Assembly: GCF_013385635.1 (NCBI RefSeq)
Contig: NZ_JACAPR010000012.1
Location: 372,001 to 436,000, forward strand
DNA: 64,000 bases
Source: Pseudomonas gingeri
GTDB lineage: Bacteria > Pseudomonadota > Gammaproteobacteria > Pseudomonadales > Pseudomonadaceae
Direction of reading: 5' to 3'
Part shown: positions 1-8,365 of the stretch, piece by piece
Layout: the number at the start of each line of letters is the position of its first letter
Position numbering within the stretch: the first letter of the stretch is position 1
Made by a program: the position numbers and the translations under genes
The notes under the pieces: generated by a model
What the model was told of the DNA's origin: nothing
Databases searched by the model: none
What the model saw: the letters and a program-made list of their open reading frames with translations, nothing else

Positions 1-427
1 ACCCGGACAGGAAGCCGCTGCGGTTAGGGCCGTAGCCTTCTTCGATCAGCTTGTGGAATTCGTTGATTTCCATGCCGATGAAGCCCAGGCCGAACAGGAA
101 GGTGATCGCCAACCAGCCCAGTACCTGGCTTTTCTTGCCCTTGAACAACGCCAGCATGGCGAAGCCGTAGGTGATCGAGCTGAGCAACAGGCAGGCGGTT
201 TCGCCCAGCACGTAAGGCAGTTCGAAGATGTCGTGGCCCGACGGGCCACCCGCTACGTTGTTAACCAGTACCGCGTACGCTGCGAAGATCGACGCAAACA
301 GGATGCAGTCGGTCATCAGGTAGAGCCAGAAACCGAATACGGTCATCTCGCCCGAGTCGTGGTGATGGTCATCGTGCCCATGGTCATGACCATGGGCGTG
401 TCCAGCATGAGTCACTGCATTCGACAT
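1..427 (-). CDS. cyoC: Cytochrome o ubiquinol oxidase subunit III (partial, C-terminus outside window)
   Basis: Third subunit of the bo3-type quinol oxidase, an inner-membrane terminal oxidase that reduces O2 with electrons from ubiquinol. About 142 codons are visible from the ATG. The N-terminus is His-rich (HAGHAHGHDHGHDDHHHD), followed by hydrophobic segments and the family stretch FGFWLYLMTDCILFASIFAAY. It begins three bases after the cyoB stop codon, with AAAGG upstream as a ribosome binding site, so it belongs to the cyoABC operon. The reading frame is open to the window edge. The identity is firm from sequence and gene order. Confidence 0.93.
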   Translation of the reverse strand, partial: MSNAVTHAGHAHGHDHGHDDHHHDSGEMTVFGFWLYLMTDCILFASIFAAYAVLVNNVAGGPSGHDIFELPYVLGETACLLLSSITYGFAMLALFKGKKSQVLGWLAITFLFGLGFIGMEINEFHKLIEEGYGPNRSGFLSG

Positions 428-430
428 GGT

Positions 431-2452
431 TTAAGCCTTTTCCAACGAGGTTTCAACACGAGCATTGGCCGCAATTGCCTTGGCCTCTACCAGCACCTTG
501 TGCTGCTCGGCTTCGATGCGTTCGATGGTCTCTACCGGCACCATGTAGCCCTGGTCGTCACGGGCGGCATGGATGATGAAATAGATCACGGTACCGGCCA
601 GGCCGAAGATGGCCAGCCACCAGATGTGCCAGATCATCGCGAAACCGAAGACGGTCAACAGCGCGCCCATGACCAGGCCGGTCGCGGTGTTGTTCGGCAT
701 GTGGATCGGCTGGTAGCGCTTTGGAACCGAGTACGCGGTACCGTTTTCCTTGGCTTCGGTGAACGCGTCGACCTCATCGGCTTTCGGCAGTTCGGCGAAG
801 TTGTAGAACGGTGGTGGCGACGAGGTCGACCATTCCAGGGTATGGCCGTTCCATGGGTCGCCGGTCACGTCCAGGTTCTGCTTGCGATCACGCACGCTGA
901 CGTAGATCTGGATCAGTTGCGAAGCGATACCGAAGGCGATCAGCACCGCACCGAACAGCGCGACGTACAGGTAAGGCACCCACTCAGGGTTGGTGCTGGA
1001 GTTCAGGCGACGGGTCATGCCCATGAAGCCCAGTGCATAGAGCGGCATGAACGCGACGAAGAAGCCCGAGATCCAGAACCAGAACGCGGCCTTGCCCCAA
1101 CCTTCGTGCAGCTTGAAGCCGAACGCTTTCGGGAACCAGAAGCTGAAGCCGGCGATGTAGCCGAATACCGCACCGCCGATGATCACGTTGTGGAAGTGCG
1201 CGATCACGAACAGGCTGTTGTGCAGGACGAAGTCAGCACCCGGGATGGCCAGCAGTACGCCGGTCATGCCGCCGATGGCGAAGGTCACCATGAAGCCCAG
1301 GGTCCAGAGAACCTGGCTGGTCATGCGCAGACGTCCACGGTAGATGGTGAACAGCCAGTTGAACAGCTTCACCCCCGTCGGGATCGAGATCAGCATGGTC
1401 GCCAGGCCGAAGAAGGCGTTGACGTTGGCACCCGAACCCATGGTGAAGAAGTGGTGCAGCCAGACCATGAAGCCCAGCACCGAGATCGCGCCACTGGCGT
1501 AGATCATCGAGTGGTGGCCGAACAGTTTCTTGCCGGAGAAGGTCGAGATGACTTCGGAGAAAACCCCGAACGCCGGCAGGATCAGGATGTACACCTCGGG
1601 GTGACCCCAGGCCCAGAACAGGTTGACGTACATCATCGGATTTCCACCCAGTTCATTGGTGAAAATGTGGAAATCCATGTAGCGGTCAAGCGTCAGCAAA
1701 GCGAGTGTGGCGGTGAGGATCGGGAACGAAGCAACGATCAGCACGTTGGCCCAGGTGCAGGTCCAGGTGAAGATCGGCATGTCCATCAGCTTCATGCCAG
1801 GGGTACGCATTTTCAGCACGGTGGCCAGGAAGTTCACCCCGGTCAGCGTCGTACCCAACCCTGATAGCTGTAGCGCCCAGATGTAGTAATCGACCCCCAC
1901 GCCCGGACTGTATTGCAGGCCCGACAGCGGCGGATAGGCAACCCAACCGGTCTTGGCGAATTCGCCGACACCCAGGGACACGTTGATCAGTACCACGCCG
2001 GAGACCAGCAGCCAGAAGCTCAGGGAGTTCAGGAACGGGTAGGCAACGTCACGCGCACCGATCTGCAGCGGCACGACGATGTTCATCAGGCCGGTGAAGA
2101 AAGGCATCGCCATGAAGATGATCATGATCACACCGTGGGCGGTGAAGATCTGGTCATAGTGATGAGGAGGCAGGTAGCCCGGCGAACCCTCGGTGGCCAT
2201 GGCCAGCTGGGTACGCATCATGATGGCGTCGGAGAAACCGCGCAGCAGCATGACCATGGCGACGACGATGTACATGACACCGATTTTCTTGTGGTCGACG
2301 GAGGTCAACCACTCGGTCCACAGGTAGGTCCACTTCTTGAAGTAGGTGATCGCCGCGAACAACGCCAGACCGCCGAGCGCGATCATGGCAAGGGTCACCA
2401 TGACAATCGGCTCGTGGAACGGGACCGCTTCCCAACTTAATTTACCAAACAT
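431..2452 (-). CDS. cyoB: Cytochrome o ubiquinol oxidase subunit I
   Basis: Catalytic haem-copper subunit of the bo3 quinol oxidase; it holds haem b, haem o3 and CuB and pumps protons. The 673-residue product has the usual family length and many membrane helices. Recognisable signatures are WAWGHPEVYILILP (CuB histidine and cross-linked tyrosine region), the His pair in WLHHFFTMG, and the haem-ligand stretch LFVIAHFHNVIIGG. It lies three bases downstream of cyoA and three upstream of cyoC, so the subunits are co-translated from one transcript. Nothing in it looks damaged. Confidence 0.97.
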   Translation of the reverse strand: MFGKLSWEAVPFHEPIVMVTLAMIALGGLALFAAITYFKKWTYLWTEWLTSVDHKKIGVMYIVVAMVMLLRGFSDAIMMRTQLAMATEGSPGYLPPHHYDQIFTAHGVIMIIFMAMPFFTGLMNIVVPLQIGARDVAYPFLNSLSFWLLVSGVVLINVSLGVGEFAKTGWVAYPPLSGLQYSPGVGVDYYIWALQLSGLGTTLTGVNFLATVLKMRTPGMKLMDMPIFTWTCTWANVLIVASFPILTATLALLTLDRYMDFHIFTNELGGNPMMYVNLFWAWGHPEVYILILPAFGVFSEVISTFSGKKLFGHHSMIYASGAISVLGFMVWLHHFFTMGSGANVNAFFGLATMLISIPTGVKLFNWLFTIYRGRLRMTSQVLWTLGFMVTFAIGGMTGVLLAIPGADFVLHNSLFVIAHFHNVIIGGAVFGYIAGFSFWFPKAFGFKLHEGWGKAAFWFWISGFFVAFMPLYALGFMGMTRRLNSSTNPEWVPYLYVALFGAVLIAFGIASQLIQIYVSVRDRKQNLDVTGDPWNGHTLEWSTSSPPPFYNFAELPKADEVDAFTEAKENGTAYSVPKRYQPIHMPNNTATGLVMGALLTVFGFAMIWHIWWLAIFGLAGTVIYFIIHAARDDQGYMVPVETIERIEAEQHKVLVEAKAIAANARVETSLEKA

Positions 2453-2455
2453 CGT

Positions 2456-3382
2456 TTACTCCTCTGCCCCGGCAGCTGAATGCGAACCTTCCGTTGCGGC
2501 GACTTCTTTCTTCTCGTGCTCGACCGGCTTGCCTGCTTTCATACCTTCGTACTTGTCGACGATGATCTGGAACAGGTTCGGCGTGACGGTGGAATAAAGC
2601 TCGACCGGGTTGTCCTGGCTCGGCTTGGAAAGGTCCGCGTATTCAGCTTGTTCAAGCTGTTTAGGTGCCTTCTTGACCTCAGCTACCCAGGCATCGAAAT
2701 CCGCCTGGCTGGTTGCGGTCGCTTTGAATTTCATACCGGTGAAGCCGGCGCCGCTGTAGTTGGCGGAAATCCCTTCGTACTCATGATTCTCGTTGGAGAT
2801 CAGGTGCAGCTTGGTCTGCATGCCGGCCATCGCGTAGATCTGACCGCCCAGGCCCGGGATGAAGAACGAGTTCATCACGCTGTCGGAAGTGATCTTGAAG
2901 TTCACCGGGGTCTTGGCCGGGAACACCAGCTTGTTGACGGTGGCGATGCCTTGTTCCGGGTAGATGAACAGCCACTTCCAGTCCAGCGCGACGACTTGTA
3001 CTTCAATCGGCTTGACGTCGGATTCCAGCGGACGATAAGGGTCCAGGGCGTGGGTCGACTTGTAGGTGACGATGCCCAGGAACAGGATGATGATCGCCGG
3101 GACGGCCCAGATCACGATTTCGATCTTGGTCGAGTGACTCCATTTCGGCGCATAGGTGGCGTCCTTGTTGGACGCGCGGTATTTCCAGGCGAAGGCAAAG
3201 GTCATCAGGATGACCGGCACCACGACCAACAGCATCAGCAGCGTGGCAGTGATGATCAGGTTACGTTCGTCCAGTGCCACCTGACCCTTCGGGTCGAGCA
3301 AGGTCATGTTGCACCCTCCCAGCAACAACGTGCCGAGCAGCGGCAATAAGCCTAGGAATCTGGGGTACCTTGTTTTACTCAT
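2456..3382 (-). CDS. cyoA: Cytochrome o ubiquinol oxidase subunit II
   Basis: Subunit II of the bo3 quinol oxidase, an inner-membrane lipoprotein with a periplasmic cupredoxin fold. The start chosen gives 308 residues beginning MSKTRYPRFLG and is preceded by AGAGG; a longer open frame exists upstream but has no ribosome binding site. A lipobox LLLGGC gives the lipidated Cys, two further membrane helices follow, then the cupredoxin domain. As expected for a quinol oxidase, the CuA-binding cysteines of cytochrome c oxidases are absent. It is the first gene of the cyo operon. Confidence 0.95.
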   Translation of the reverse strand: MSKTRYPRFLGLLPLLGTLLLGGCNMTLLDPKGQVALDERNLIITATLLMLLVVVPVILMTFAFAWKYRASNKDATYAPKWSHSTKIEIVIWAVPAIIILFLGIVTYKSTHALDPYRPLESDVKPIEVQVVALDWKWLFIYPEQGIATVNKLVFPAKTPVNFKITSDSVMNSFFIPGLGGQIYAMAGMQTKLHLISNENHEYEGISANYSGAGFTGMKFKATATSQADFDAWVAEVKKAPKQLEQAEYADLSKPSQDNPVELYSTVTPNLFQIIVDKYEGMKAGKPVEHEKKEVAATEGSHSAAGAEE

Positions 3383-4126
3383 CTCACGACCTCTAAAGCA
3401 GCTTGCGCAATGCAGTTGGGTTTTGATCGCCAACACTTCACCCTGCCAAGGGTTGGCATTTTTTCTTCAATTGAATAAGGGCCTGCCCTGTTCGCGCTAA
3501 TCGCTGATCGGCACATCTGGAGCTGGCAGTGAGTTCTTATTCGATTTTGTCGGTCAAAGGCCTTGTTACAGACCAATTCCATTTGGTGCGGATACTTGGA
3601 GGTTGCCAGCACCCGGGATCGCATGGCACCTTTCAGCCCCTCGATCGCCCTCGTGCGCTCAGGGATGAGCAGCGCCGGACATTCAGTGCGGGCGATTGTA
3701 GTTAGGTAGCGTTTTATAAACCATGTCTCATCCTGAAATATTTTTTATCCAAACGCGCAACAATGATTCACCGTTTTTGCAACGATCCTTAATCGTATCG
3801 CTTTTCATTCTCAACAAAAAGCTCTGATACGCCCTTCTGCCGGACAACCTGATACGCCCCCGGGACGCTGAAAATACGCGACTCCGGCGGCCTTGCCCCA
3901 AGAAAAACGGGGCTTATAGCAGGTATTTGCCACGCTGCAAGGCGCTCCGCCCGTGGCCTCGGAAGGGAAAGGTGACAAGGGAACTTTCCTGAGAATTGTT
4001 GTCGATTGCAGGGTCAGTCAATGCTTGCAACGTGCCCCTGCGACAGCCGCGACGTGACAATATGTCGCACTTTTTTCGCACGTTTTACTGCCGCCCATCA
4101 CAGTACTTTTACAGGGTGCACGGACA
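3383..4126. promoter_or_regulatory. Long non-coding region upstream of the cyo operon
   Basis: About 740 bases without a convincing gene; the short open frames lack ribosome binding sites and similarity. The part at 3700-3830 is AT-rich and probably carries the cyo promoter, though I could not pick a convincing -35/-10 pair or ANR box. An 11-base direct repeat, CTGATACGCCC, occurs at 3824-3834 and 3849-3859, with starts 25 bases apart. A TGACA/TGTCG inverted half-site pair lies near 4054-4066. These are candidate regulator sites only. Confidence 0.4.
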
Positions 4127-4169
4127 CAAAAACGTCCCGGCCTTCATGCAGGAAGCCGGGGCGTTTTTG
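4127..4169. terminator. Bidirectional intrinsic terminator downstream of dsbB
   Basis: A hairpin with arms ACGTCCCGGCCTTC and GAAGCCGGGGCGT (one mismatch, one bulge, six-base loop) is followed by T5 on the plus strand and preceded by A5, which makes a U-tract on the minus strand. It lies just past the dsbB stop codon, so its main role is probably to end the dsbB transcript. Confidence 0.8.
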
Positions 4170-4202
4170 TCGGTCATGCCCTACTGAAAAGGCTGACCGG
4201 GA

Positions 4203-4712
4203 TCAGCGGTTCTTCTGGCGATTGCGGTAGATACCCAGCGGCACCAGCACCGCGGTCAGCACAAAGGCCACCAGCGCCCATTGCGCCAGGGACAGGCCCA
4301 GGACCGGCGGGTACGGGGTCTCGCAGAAACCGTCGACCTGAAACCCCAGCGGGAAGAGCTTGGCCAGCGGCAAGCTGTCGACGATCGGTTGCAGCACGTC
4401 GATCCCGCAACTGACCTGCGGAAACGCCTGGATATACACATGCCGACCCGCCACGGCCAAACCGGCGAGCGCGCTCAACCACGTCAGCACTTCCAGCACC
4501 GTGAGACTGCGCGGAGTGCGCATGCTGGCGCCGATGAAAGCGAAGATGGCGATGAACAGCAAGGCATAGCGCTGCAGGATACACAGCGGGCAAGGCGCCT
4601 CGCCCAGCACCACCTGCATATAGAGTGCACCGCCGATCAGGGCCAGGCAGATCACCCCGAGCAGGACGAGAAAGCGCCGTTCCCGTCCCAGCCGCATCAT
4701 TTCGTCATTCAT
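4203..4712 (-). CDS. dsbB: Disulfide bond formation protein DsbB
   Basis: Inner-membrane thiol oxidase that reoxidises DsbA and passes electrons to ubiquinone. The 169-residue protein has four hydrophobic helices. The first cysteine pair is C41-P-L-C44 in PCPLCILQRY, with the conserved Arg48; the second pair is C102 and C130 in periplasmic loop 2. These positions match the well-studied E. coli enzyme closely. The ATG is preceded by AAAGGAAA. Pseudomonads often carry two DsbB paralogues (DsbB and DsbH), and I cannot tell which this is. A terminator lies directly downstream. Confidence 0.93.
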   Translation of the reverse strand: MNDEMMRLGRERRFLVLLGVICLALIGGALYMQVVLGEAPCPLCILQRYALLFIAIFAFIGASMRTPRSLTVLEVLTWLSALAGLAVAGRHVYIQAFPQVSCGIDVLQPIVDSLPLAKLFPLGFQVDGFCETPYPPVLGLSLAQWALVAFVLTAVLVPLGIYRNRQKNR

Positions 4713-5048
4713 CCCGTTTTCCTTTGACTCGTTATTGGATCAGCCGGAGGGCAGCGCGGGCAGCGGCTGCATCAAGCCGAGGTTGTCTTCGACAGGCCGC
4801 TTTGGCCATCATCCGAACGTGGTCGATCCGATCAATATCCGTGGCCGGGAAGTCTACACGCAGGTCATGACCTTTGAATGTATTGAGCACGCGGCAAAGT
4901 GCTCCCGCAAGTGCCGCAAGCTCGGAACCTGTTGTTGGAATCAGCCCTGGGGAATTAACGACAGGCTGATTAAAGGCGGATTAACCGTTGAAGGAATTTT
5001 CGGATTATGGGGAGCAGTGCTGATCGAGTGATCGCTCCCGTACCGATT
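4713..5048. other. Intergenic region between dsbB and the hmp-side repeat
   Basis: About 335 bases with no supported gene. One plus-strand frame of 98 codons (4735-5031) has no ribosome binding site, no recognisable domain and an odd Cys/Lys-rich composition, so I do not call it. The dsbB promoter should lie in the first 150 bases, but no clear consensus was found. Confidence 0.4.
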
Positions 5049-5156
5049 GATCATTCCCACGCTCCAGCGTGGGAATGCCTCACTGGACGCTCTGCGTCCG
5101 CTTTGTGACGCGGAGCGTCACGGGCTGCATTCCCACGCGGAGCGTGGGAACGATCA
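5049..5156 (+). repeat. Dispersed multi-hairpin repeat, copy A
   Basis: About 108 bases made of four short palindromes in series: TTCCCACGCTCCAGCGTGGG, then GGACGCTCTGCGTCC, then GTGACGCGGAGCGTCAC, then TTCCCACGCGGAGCGTGGG. The first and last units also pair with each other. This is a dispersed non-coding repeat of fluorescent pseudomonads. It sits a few bases past the hmp stop codon, where it could end or stabilise the hmp transcript. A second, inverted copy lies beyond fhpR. Confidence 0.85.
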
Positions 5157-5167
5157 TAAAAGGTGCT

Positions 5168-6349
5168 TTACTCCAGGGCGGCAGCCGGGCCGAAGAATTC
5201 ATAGCGGCTCTGCTTCTCCGGCACGCCCAGCGCCTTCAGATGGCGCTTGATCGCGCCCATGAAGCCCTTGGGCCCGAGGAAGTAGGCGTCCAGGTCACGC
5301 TGCTCCGGCAGCCACTCGGCCAACTGTTCCTGGCTCAACAACCCGACCTTGTGCGCCGCCGGGCTCACGCCGTCATCCTCGGCGTAGCAGTAGAAGCGCT
5401 TGAGCTGCGGATGCTGCTCGGCCAGATCATCGACCCAGTCACGGAAAGCATGCACGCCGCCGTTGCGTGCGCAGTGAATGAAATGCACCGGCCGTTCGGT
5501 AGCCAGTGCCGCTTCGAGCATCGGCAAGGTCGGGGTGATGCCGACACCGCCACTGATCAGCACCAGCGGCTTGTCGCTGGCGGTCAGGATGAACTCTCCC
5601 GAGGGAGGGAACAGGTCCAGGGTCTGGCCGACCGCCAGTTGGTCGTGCAGGTAGTTCGATGCGCGGCCGCCGGCCTCGCGCTTGACGCTGATGCGATACT
5701 GCCCGGCCTTCGCCAGGGCCGACAGGGAGTAATTGCGGCGCAGCTCTTCGCCGTCGACGACCAGCTTCAGGCCGATATACTGCCCCGGCTCGAACGCGAG
5801 GATGGCCTGGCCGTCCACCGGTTCGAAATAGAACGAAGTGATTTCCGCGCTCTCCTCGACCCTGGCCGCGACCTTGAACGGCCGGGCACCACGCCAGCCG
5901 CCCGGCGCCTGGGCCTTTTCGTCATAGATTGCGGTCTCGGCGCCGATCAGGATATCGGCCAACTGGTTATAGGCCGCGCCCCAGGCATTCATCACCTCGG
6001 GCGTGGCGATCTCCTCGCCGAGCACTTCGTGAATGGCCCGCAGCAGGCAGGTGCCGACGATCGGGTAGTGCTCCGGCAGAATCTGCAGCGCGACGTGCTT
6101 GTTGATGATCTTCGCCACCAGGTCACCCAACTGGTCGAGCTGATCGATATGCCGGGCGTACATCAGCACGCCGTTGGCCAGAGCCCGGGGCTGGTCGCCG
6201 CTGGACTGGTGGGCCTGGTTGAACAGCGGACGCACTTGCGGATACTCGGACAGCATCATCCGGTAGAAATGGGTGATCAGCGCTTCGCCACCGCTTTCCA
6301 GCAGCGGGACAGTCGACTTGACGATGGCACGGTCTTGAACGCTCAGCAT
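5168..6349 (-). CDS. hmp: Flavohaemoprotein, nitric oxide dioxygenase
   Basis: Converts NO and O2 to nitrate with NAD(P)H, protecting the cell from nitrosative stress in the cytoplasm. The 393 residues match the family length. The N-terminal globin has Tyr29, Gln53 and the proximal haem His85. The reductase half has the FAD motif RNYS at about 205-208 and the nucleotide-binding motif ISGGVGITP at about 265-273. AGGAG precedes the ATG. It is divergent from fhpR, and the gap between them contains NorR-type boxes and a sigma-54-like promoter, which points to NO-induced expression. Confidence 0.97.
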   Translation of the reverse strand: MLSVQDRAIVKSTVPLLESGGEALITHFYRMMLSEYPQVRPLFNQAHQSSGDQPRALANGVLMYARHIDQLDQLGDLVAKIINKHVALQILPEHYPIVGTCLLRAIHEVLGEEIATPEVMNAWGAAYNQLADILIGAETAIYDEKAQAPGGWRGARPFKVAARVEESAEITSFYFEPVDGQAILAFEPGQYIGLKLVVDGEELRRNYSLSALAKAGQYRISVKREAGGRASNYLHDQLAVGQTLDLFPPSGEFILTASDKPLVLISGGVGITPTLPMLEAALATERPVHFIHCARNGGVHAFRDWVDDLAEQHPQLKRFYCYAEDDGVSPAAHKVGLLSQEQLAEWLPEQRDLDAYFLGPKGFMGAIKRHLKALGVPEKQSRYEFFGPAAALE

Positions 6350-6396
6350 GGGGTCAACTCCTGGATTTGAGGTATTGCCTGGATTGACTTTGACTA

Positions 6397-6412
6397 TTCA
6401 CGCGCCATGCCA
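6397..6412 (-). promoter_or_regulatory. Candidate sigma-54 promoter of hmp
   Basis: Read on the minus strand the sequence is TTGGCATGGCGCGTGA. The -24 element (TGGCAT) is good, while the -12 element reads GTGA where TTGC is expected, so the match is partial. The position fits: the start site would lie near 6386, about 37 bases before the hmp ATG, with activator boxes 50-100 bases upstream. Control by the neighbouring sigma-54 activator supports it. Confidence 0.45.
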
Positions 6413-6453
6413 AAATAAAAAACCTTATAAATCAATAAATTAAAATAATATTA

Positions 6454-6490
6454 GTCACAAAGACTACAGCCACTTTATAGTCAGTCTGAC
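6454..6490. promoter_or_regulatory. Two NorR/FhpR-type binding boxes
   Basis: Two 11-base boxes fit the NorR pattern GT-N7-AC: GTCACAAAGAC at 6454-6464 and the perfect palindrome GTCAGTCTGAC at 6480-6490, 26 bases centre to centre. They lie upstream of hmp as enhancer-type sites and only 16 bases before the fhpR ATG, so the activator probably also controls its own transcription. Confidence 0.7.
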
Positions 6491-6505
6491 ACCACAGGAG
6501 TCAAT

Positions 6506-8056
6506 ATGACTGCAAAATCCTTGCTGACCACCCTGCTGCCGCTGGTATCGGATCTCTCGCGGGAGTTGCCGGAAAGCGAACGTTATCGACGCCTGCTCGA
6601 AGCCATGCGCGCCCTGCTGCCCTGTGATGCCGCCGCGCTGCTGCGCCTGGACGGCGAGTGGCTGGTGCCGCTCGCCGTCGATGGCCTGAGCACCGATACC
6701 CTCGGCCGACGCTTCAAGGTCAGCGAGCATCCGCGCTTCCAGATCCTCCTGGGCAGCCACGGACCGACCCGTTTCGACAGCGACAGTGAATTGCCGGACC
6801 CTTATGACGGCCTGGTGGATGGTCTGACCGAGCACCTGGAAGTCCATGACTGCCTGGGCTGCCCGCTATTTATCGACGAACGCCCCTGGGGCCTGCTGAC
6901 CCTCGACGCCCTCGATCCGGAACGCTTCGAGCGAATCGAACTGGACGCGCTGCAAGCCTTCGCCAGCCTTGCGGCGGCCACCGTCAGCGCCGCCGAACGC
7001 ATCGAGCGCCTGGCCTTGCGCGTCGAGGACGAGCATCAGCGTGCCGAGCTCTATCGCCAGGCCAGCAACCCGCAGAATCGCGAAATGATCGGCCAGAGCA
7101 AGGCCCACAAGCGTCTGGTGGAAGAGATCAACCTGGTCGGCGGCAGCGACCTGACAGTACTGATCACCGGTGAAACCGGGGTCGGCAAGGAGCTGGTGGC
7201 TCAGGCGATTCATGCCGCGTCCCCCCGCGCGGAAAAGCCCATCATCAGCCTCAACTGCGCCGCCCTGCCGGATACCCTGGTGGAGAGCGAGCTGTTCGGT
7301 CACGTACGCGGCGCCTTCACCGGCGCGGTGAACGATCGGCGCGGCAAGTTCGAGCTGGCCAATGGCGGCACGCTGTTTCTCGACGAAGTCGGCGAGCTGT
7401 CGCTGAGCGTCCAGGCCAAGCTGCTACGGGTGCTGCAAAGCGGCCAGCTACAGCGACTCGGCTCGGACCGCGAGCATCAGGTGGACGTACGGCTGATCGC
7501 CGCCACCAACCGCGACCTCGCCGAAGAGGTGCGCAGCGGACGCTATCGGGCCGACTTCTACCACCGCCTGAGCGTCTATCCACTGCAAGTGCCAGCGCTG
7601 CGCGAGCGCGGACGCGATGTCTTGTTGCTGAGCGGCTTTTTCCTCGAGCAGAACCGCTCGCGCATGGGCCTTGGCAGTTTGCGCCTGAGTCCCGATGCCC
7701 AGGCGGCGCTGCTGGCGTACAACTGGCCGGGCAATGTCCGTGAACTGGAACACCTGATCGGTCGCAGCGCCTTGAAGGCCCTGGGCAATTGCCGGGAACG
7801 GCCGAAGATCCTCAGCCTGGGTGCTGCCGACCTGGACCTGCCGGCGGCGACAGCCGAAGCTCCGCCAGCGCAGGCCATTACCTTGCCGCACCTGGAAAGC
7901 GGAGTCGACCTGCGCCAGGCCACCGAGCACTACCAGCGGCAACTGATCGGCAACTGCCTGGAAAAACACCAGAACAACTGGGCCAGCGCCGCCCGGGAAC
8001 TGGGCCTGGACCGGGCGAACCTGGGCCGGATGGCCAAGCGCCTGGGCTTGAAGTGA
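6506..8056 (+). CDS. fhpR: NO-responsive sigma-54-dependent transcriptional activator (NorR/FhpR)
   Basis: Activates hmp in response to nitric oxide. The 516-residue protein has the NorR layout: an N-terminal GAF domain (about 20-170) that in NorR binds a non-haem iron, with the conserved stretch LPDPYDGL at 96-103; a AAA+ domain with Walker A GETGVGKE (222-229), the sigma-54 contact loop GAFTGA (269-274) and Walker B FLDEVGEL; and a C-terminal Fis-type helix-turn-helix at about 480-516. CAGGAG precedes the ATG. It is divergent from hmp, with operator boxes between them. In pseudomonads this gene is called fhpR; norR is the enterobacterial name. Confidence 0.93.
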   Translation: MTAKSLLTTLLPLVSDLSRELPESERYRRLLEAMRALLPCDAAALLRLDGEWLVPLAVDGLSTDTLGRRFKVSEHPRFQILLGSHGPTRFDSDSELPDPYDGLVDGLTEHLEVHDCLGCPLFIDERPWGLLTLDALDPERFERIELDALQAFASLAAATVSAAERIERLALRVEDEHQRAELYRQASNPQNREMIGQSKAHKRLVEEINLVGGSDLTVLITGETGVGKELVAQAIHAASPRAEKPIISLNCAALPDTLVESELFGHVRGAFTGAVNDRRGKFELANGGTLFLDEVGELSLSVQAKLLRVLQSGQLQRLGSDREHQVDVRLIAATNRDLAEEVRSGRYRADFYHRLSVYPLQVPALRERGRDVLLLSGFFLEQNRSRMGLGSLRLSPDAQAALLAYNWPGNVRELEHLIGRSALKALGNCRERPKILSLGAADLDLPAATAEAPPAQAITLPHLESGVDLRQATEHYQRQLIGNCLEKHQNNWASAARELGLDRANLGRMAKRLGLK

Positions 8057-8110
8057 GCCAAGGCTATGTAGGAGCGGGCTTGTCGGATCGCCGCACCGCC
8101 ACGAAGCTTC
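8057..8110 (+). repeat. Degenerate REP element
   Basis: TGTAGGAGCGGGCTTGTCGG at about 8068-8087 matches the head of the pseudomonad REP sequence, but the second arm of the hairpin is missing. It directly follows the fhpR stop codon. Confidence 0.55.
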
Positions 8111-8223
8111 TGATCGTTCCCCCGCTCCGCGTGGGCATGCAACCCGTGACGCTCCGCGTCACAGGTCTACAGCGGACGCAGAGCGTCCAGAGAGACATTC
8201 CCACGCAGAGCGTGGGAACGATC
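8111..8223 (-). repeat. Dispersed multi-hairpin repeat, copy B (inverted relative to copy A)
   Basis: Same element as the one after hmp, in opposite orientation: a CGCTCCGCG-type palindrome with two changes, then GTGACGCTCCGCGTCAC, then GGACGCAGAGCGTCC, then TTCCCACGCAGAGCGTGGG. It therefore forms, with copy A, an inverted pair around hmp-fhpR with about 2.95 kb between. It is slightly more diverged than copy A. Confidence 0.82.
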
Positions 8224-8224
8224 G

Positions 8225-8256
8225 GCACGATCGTCTTACAGAGCGTGGGAACGATC
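8225..8256 (-). repeat. Truncated fragment of the multi-hairpin repeat
   Basis: CAGAGCGTGGGAACGATC at 8239-8256 duplicates the last 18 bases of copy B just upstream. It looks like a partial tandem duplication of the repeat end. Confidence 0.65.
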
Positions 8257-8365
8257 ATCATCTGGAGATTCACCTAAAGCCCGCCCGGCTCAGGTCGATA
8301 ACCCGTCATCGATACCTGTTCCGGGCTAACCTGCCCTGAAGCAGCTTTTCCCACAGAAGGTTTTT

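Noticed and set aside
53..1864. 603-codon plus-strand open frame opposite cyoB/cyoC
   Set aside because: Antisense shadow of well-supported genes in a GC-rich genome; no ribosome binding site or domain, and composition typical of reversed coding sequence.
3996..4187. 63-codon frame upstream of the cyo operon
   Set aside because: It runs through the dsbB terminator hairpin and has no initiation signal.
4735..5031. 98-codon frame upstream of dsbB on the opposite strand
   Set aside because: No ribosome binding site and no recognisable fold. Its cysteines come from a short repetitive stretch; it could be old decayed sequence but nothing supports a gene.
5069..6370. 433-codon frame antisense to hmp
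   Set aside because: It starts inside the multi-hairpin repeat and mirrors hmp; not a gene.
5049..8256. CRISPR array or composite transposon around hmp-fhpR
   Set aside because: The repeats are palindromic blocks in inverted orientation without regular spacers, transposase or target duplication.
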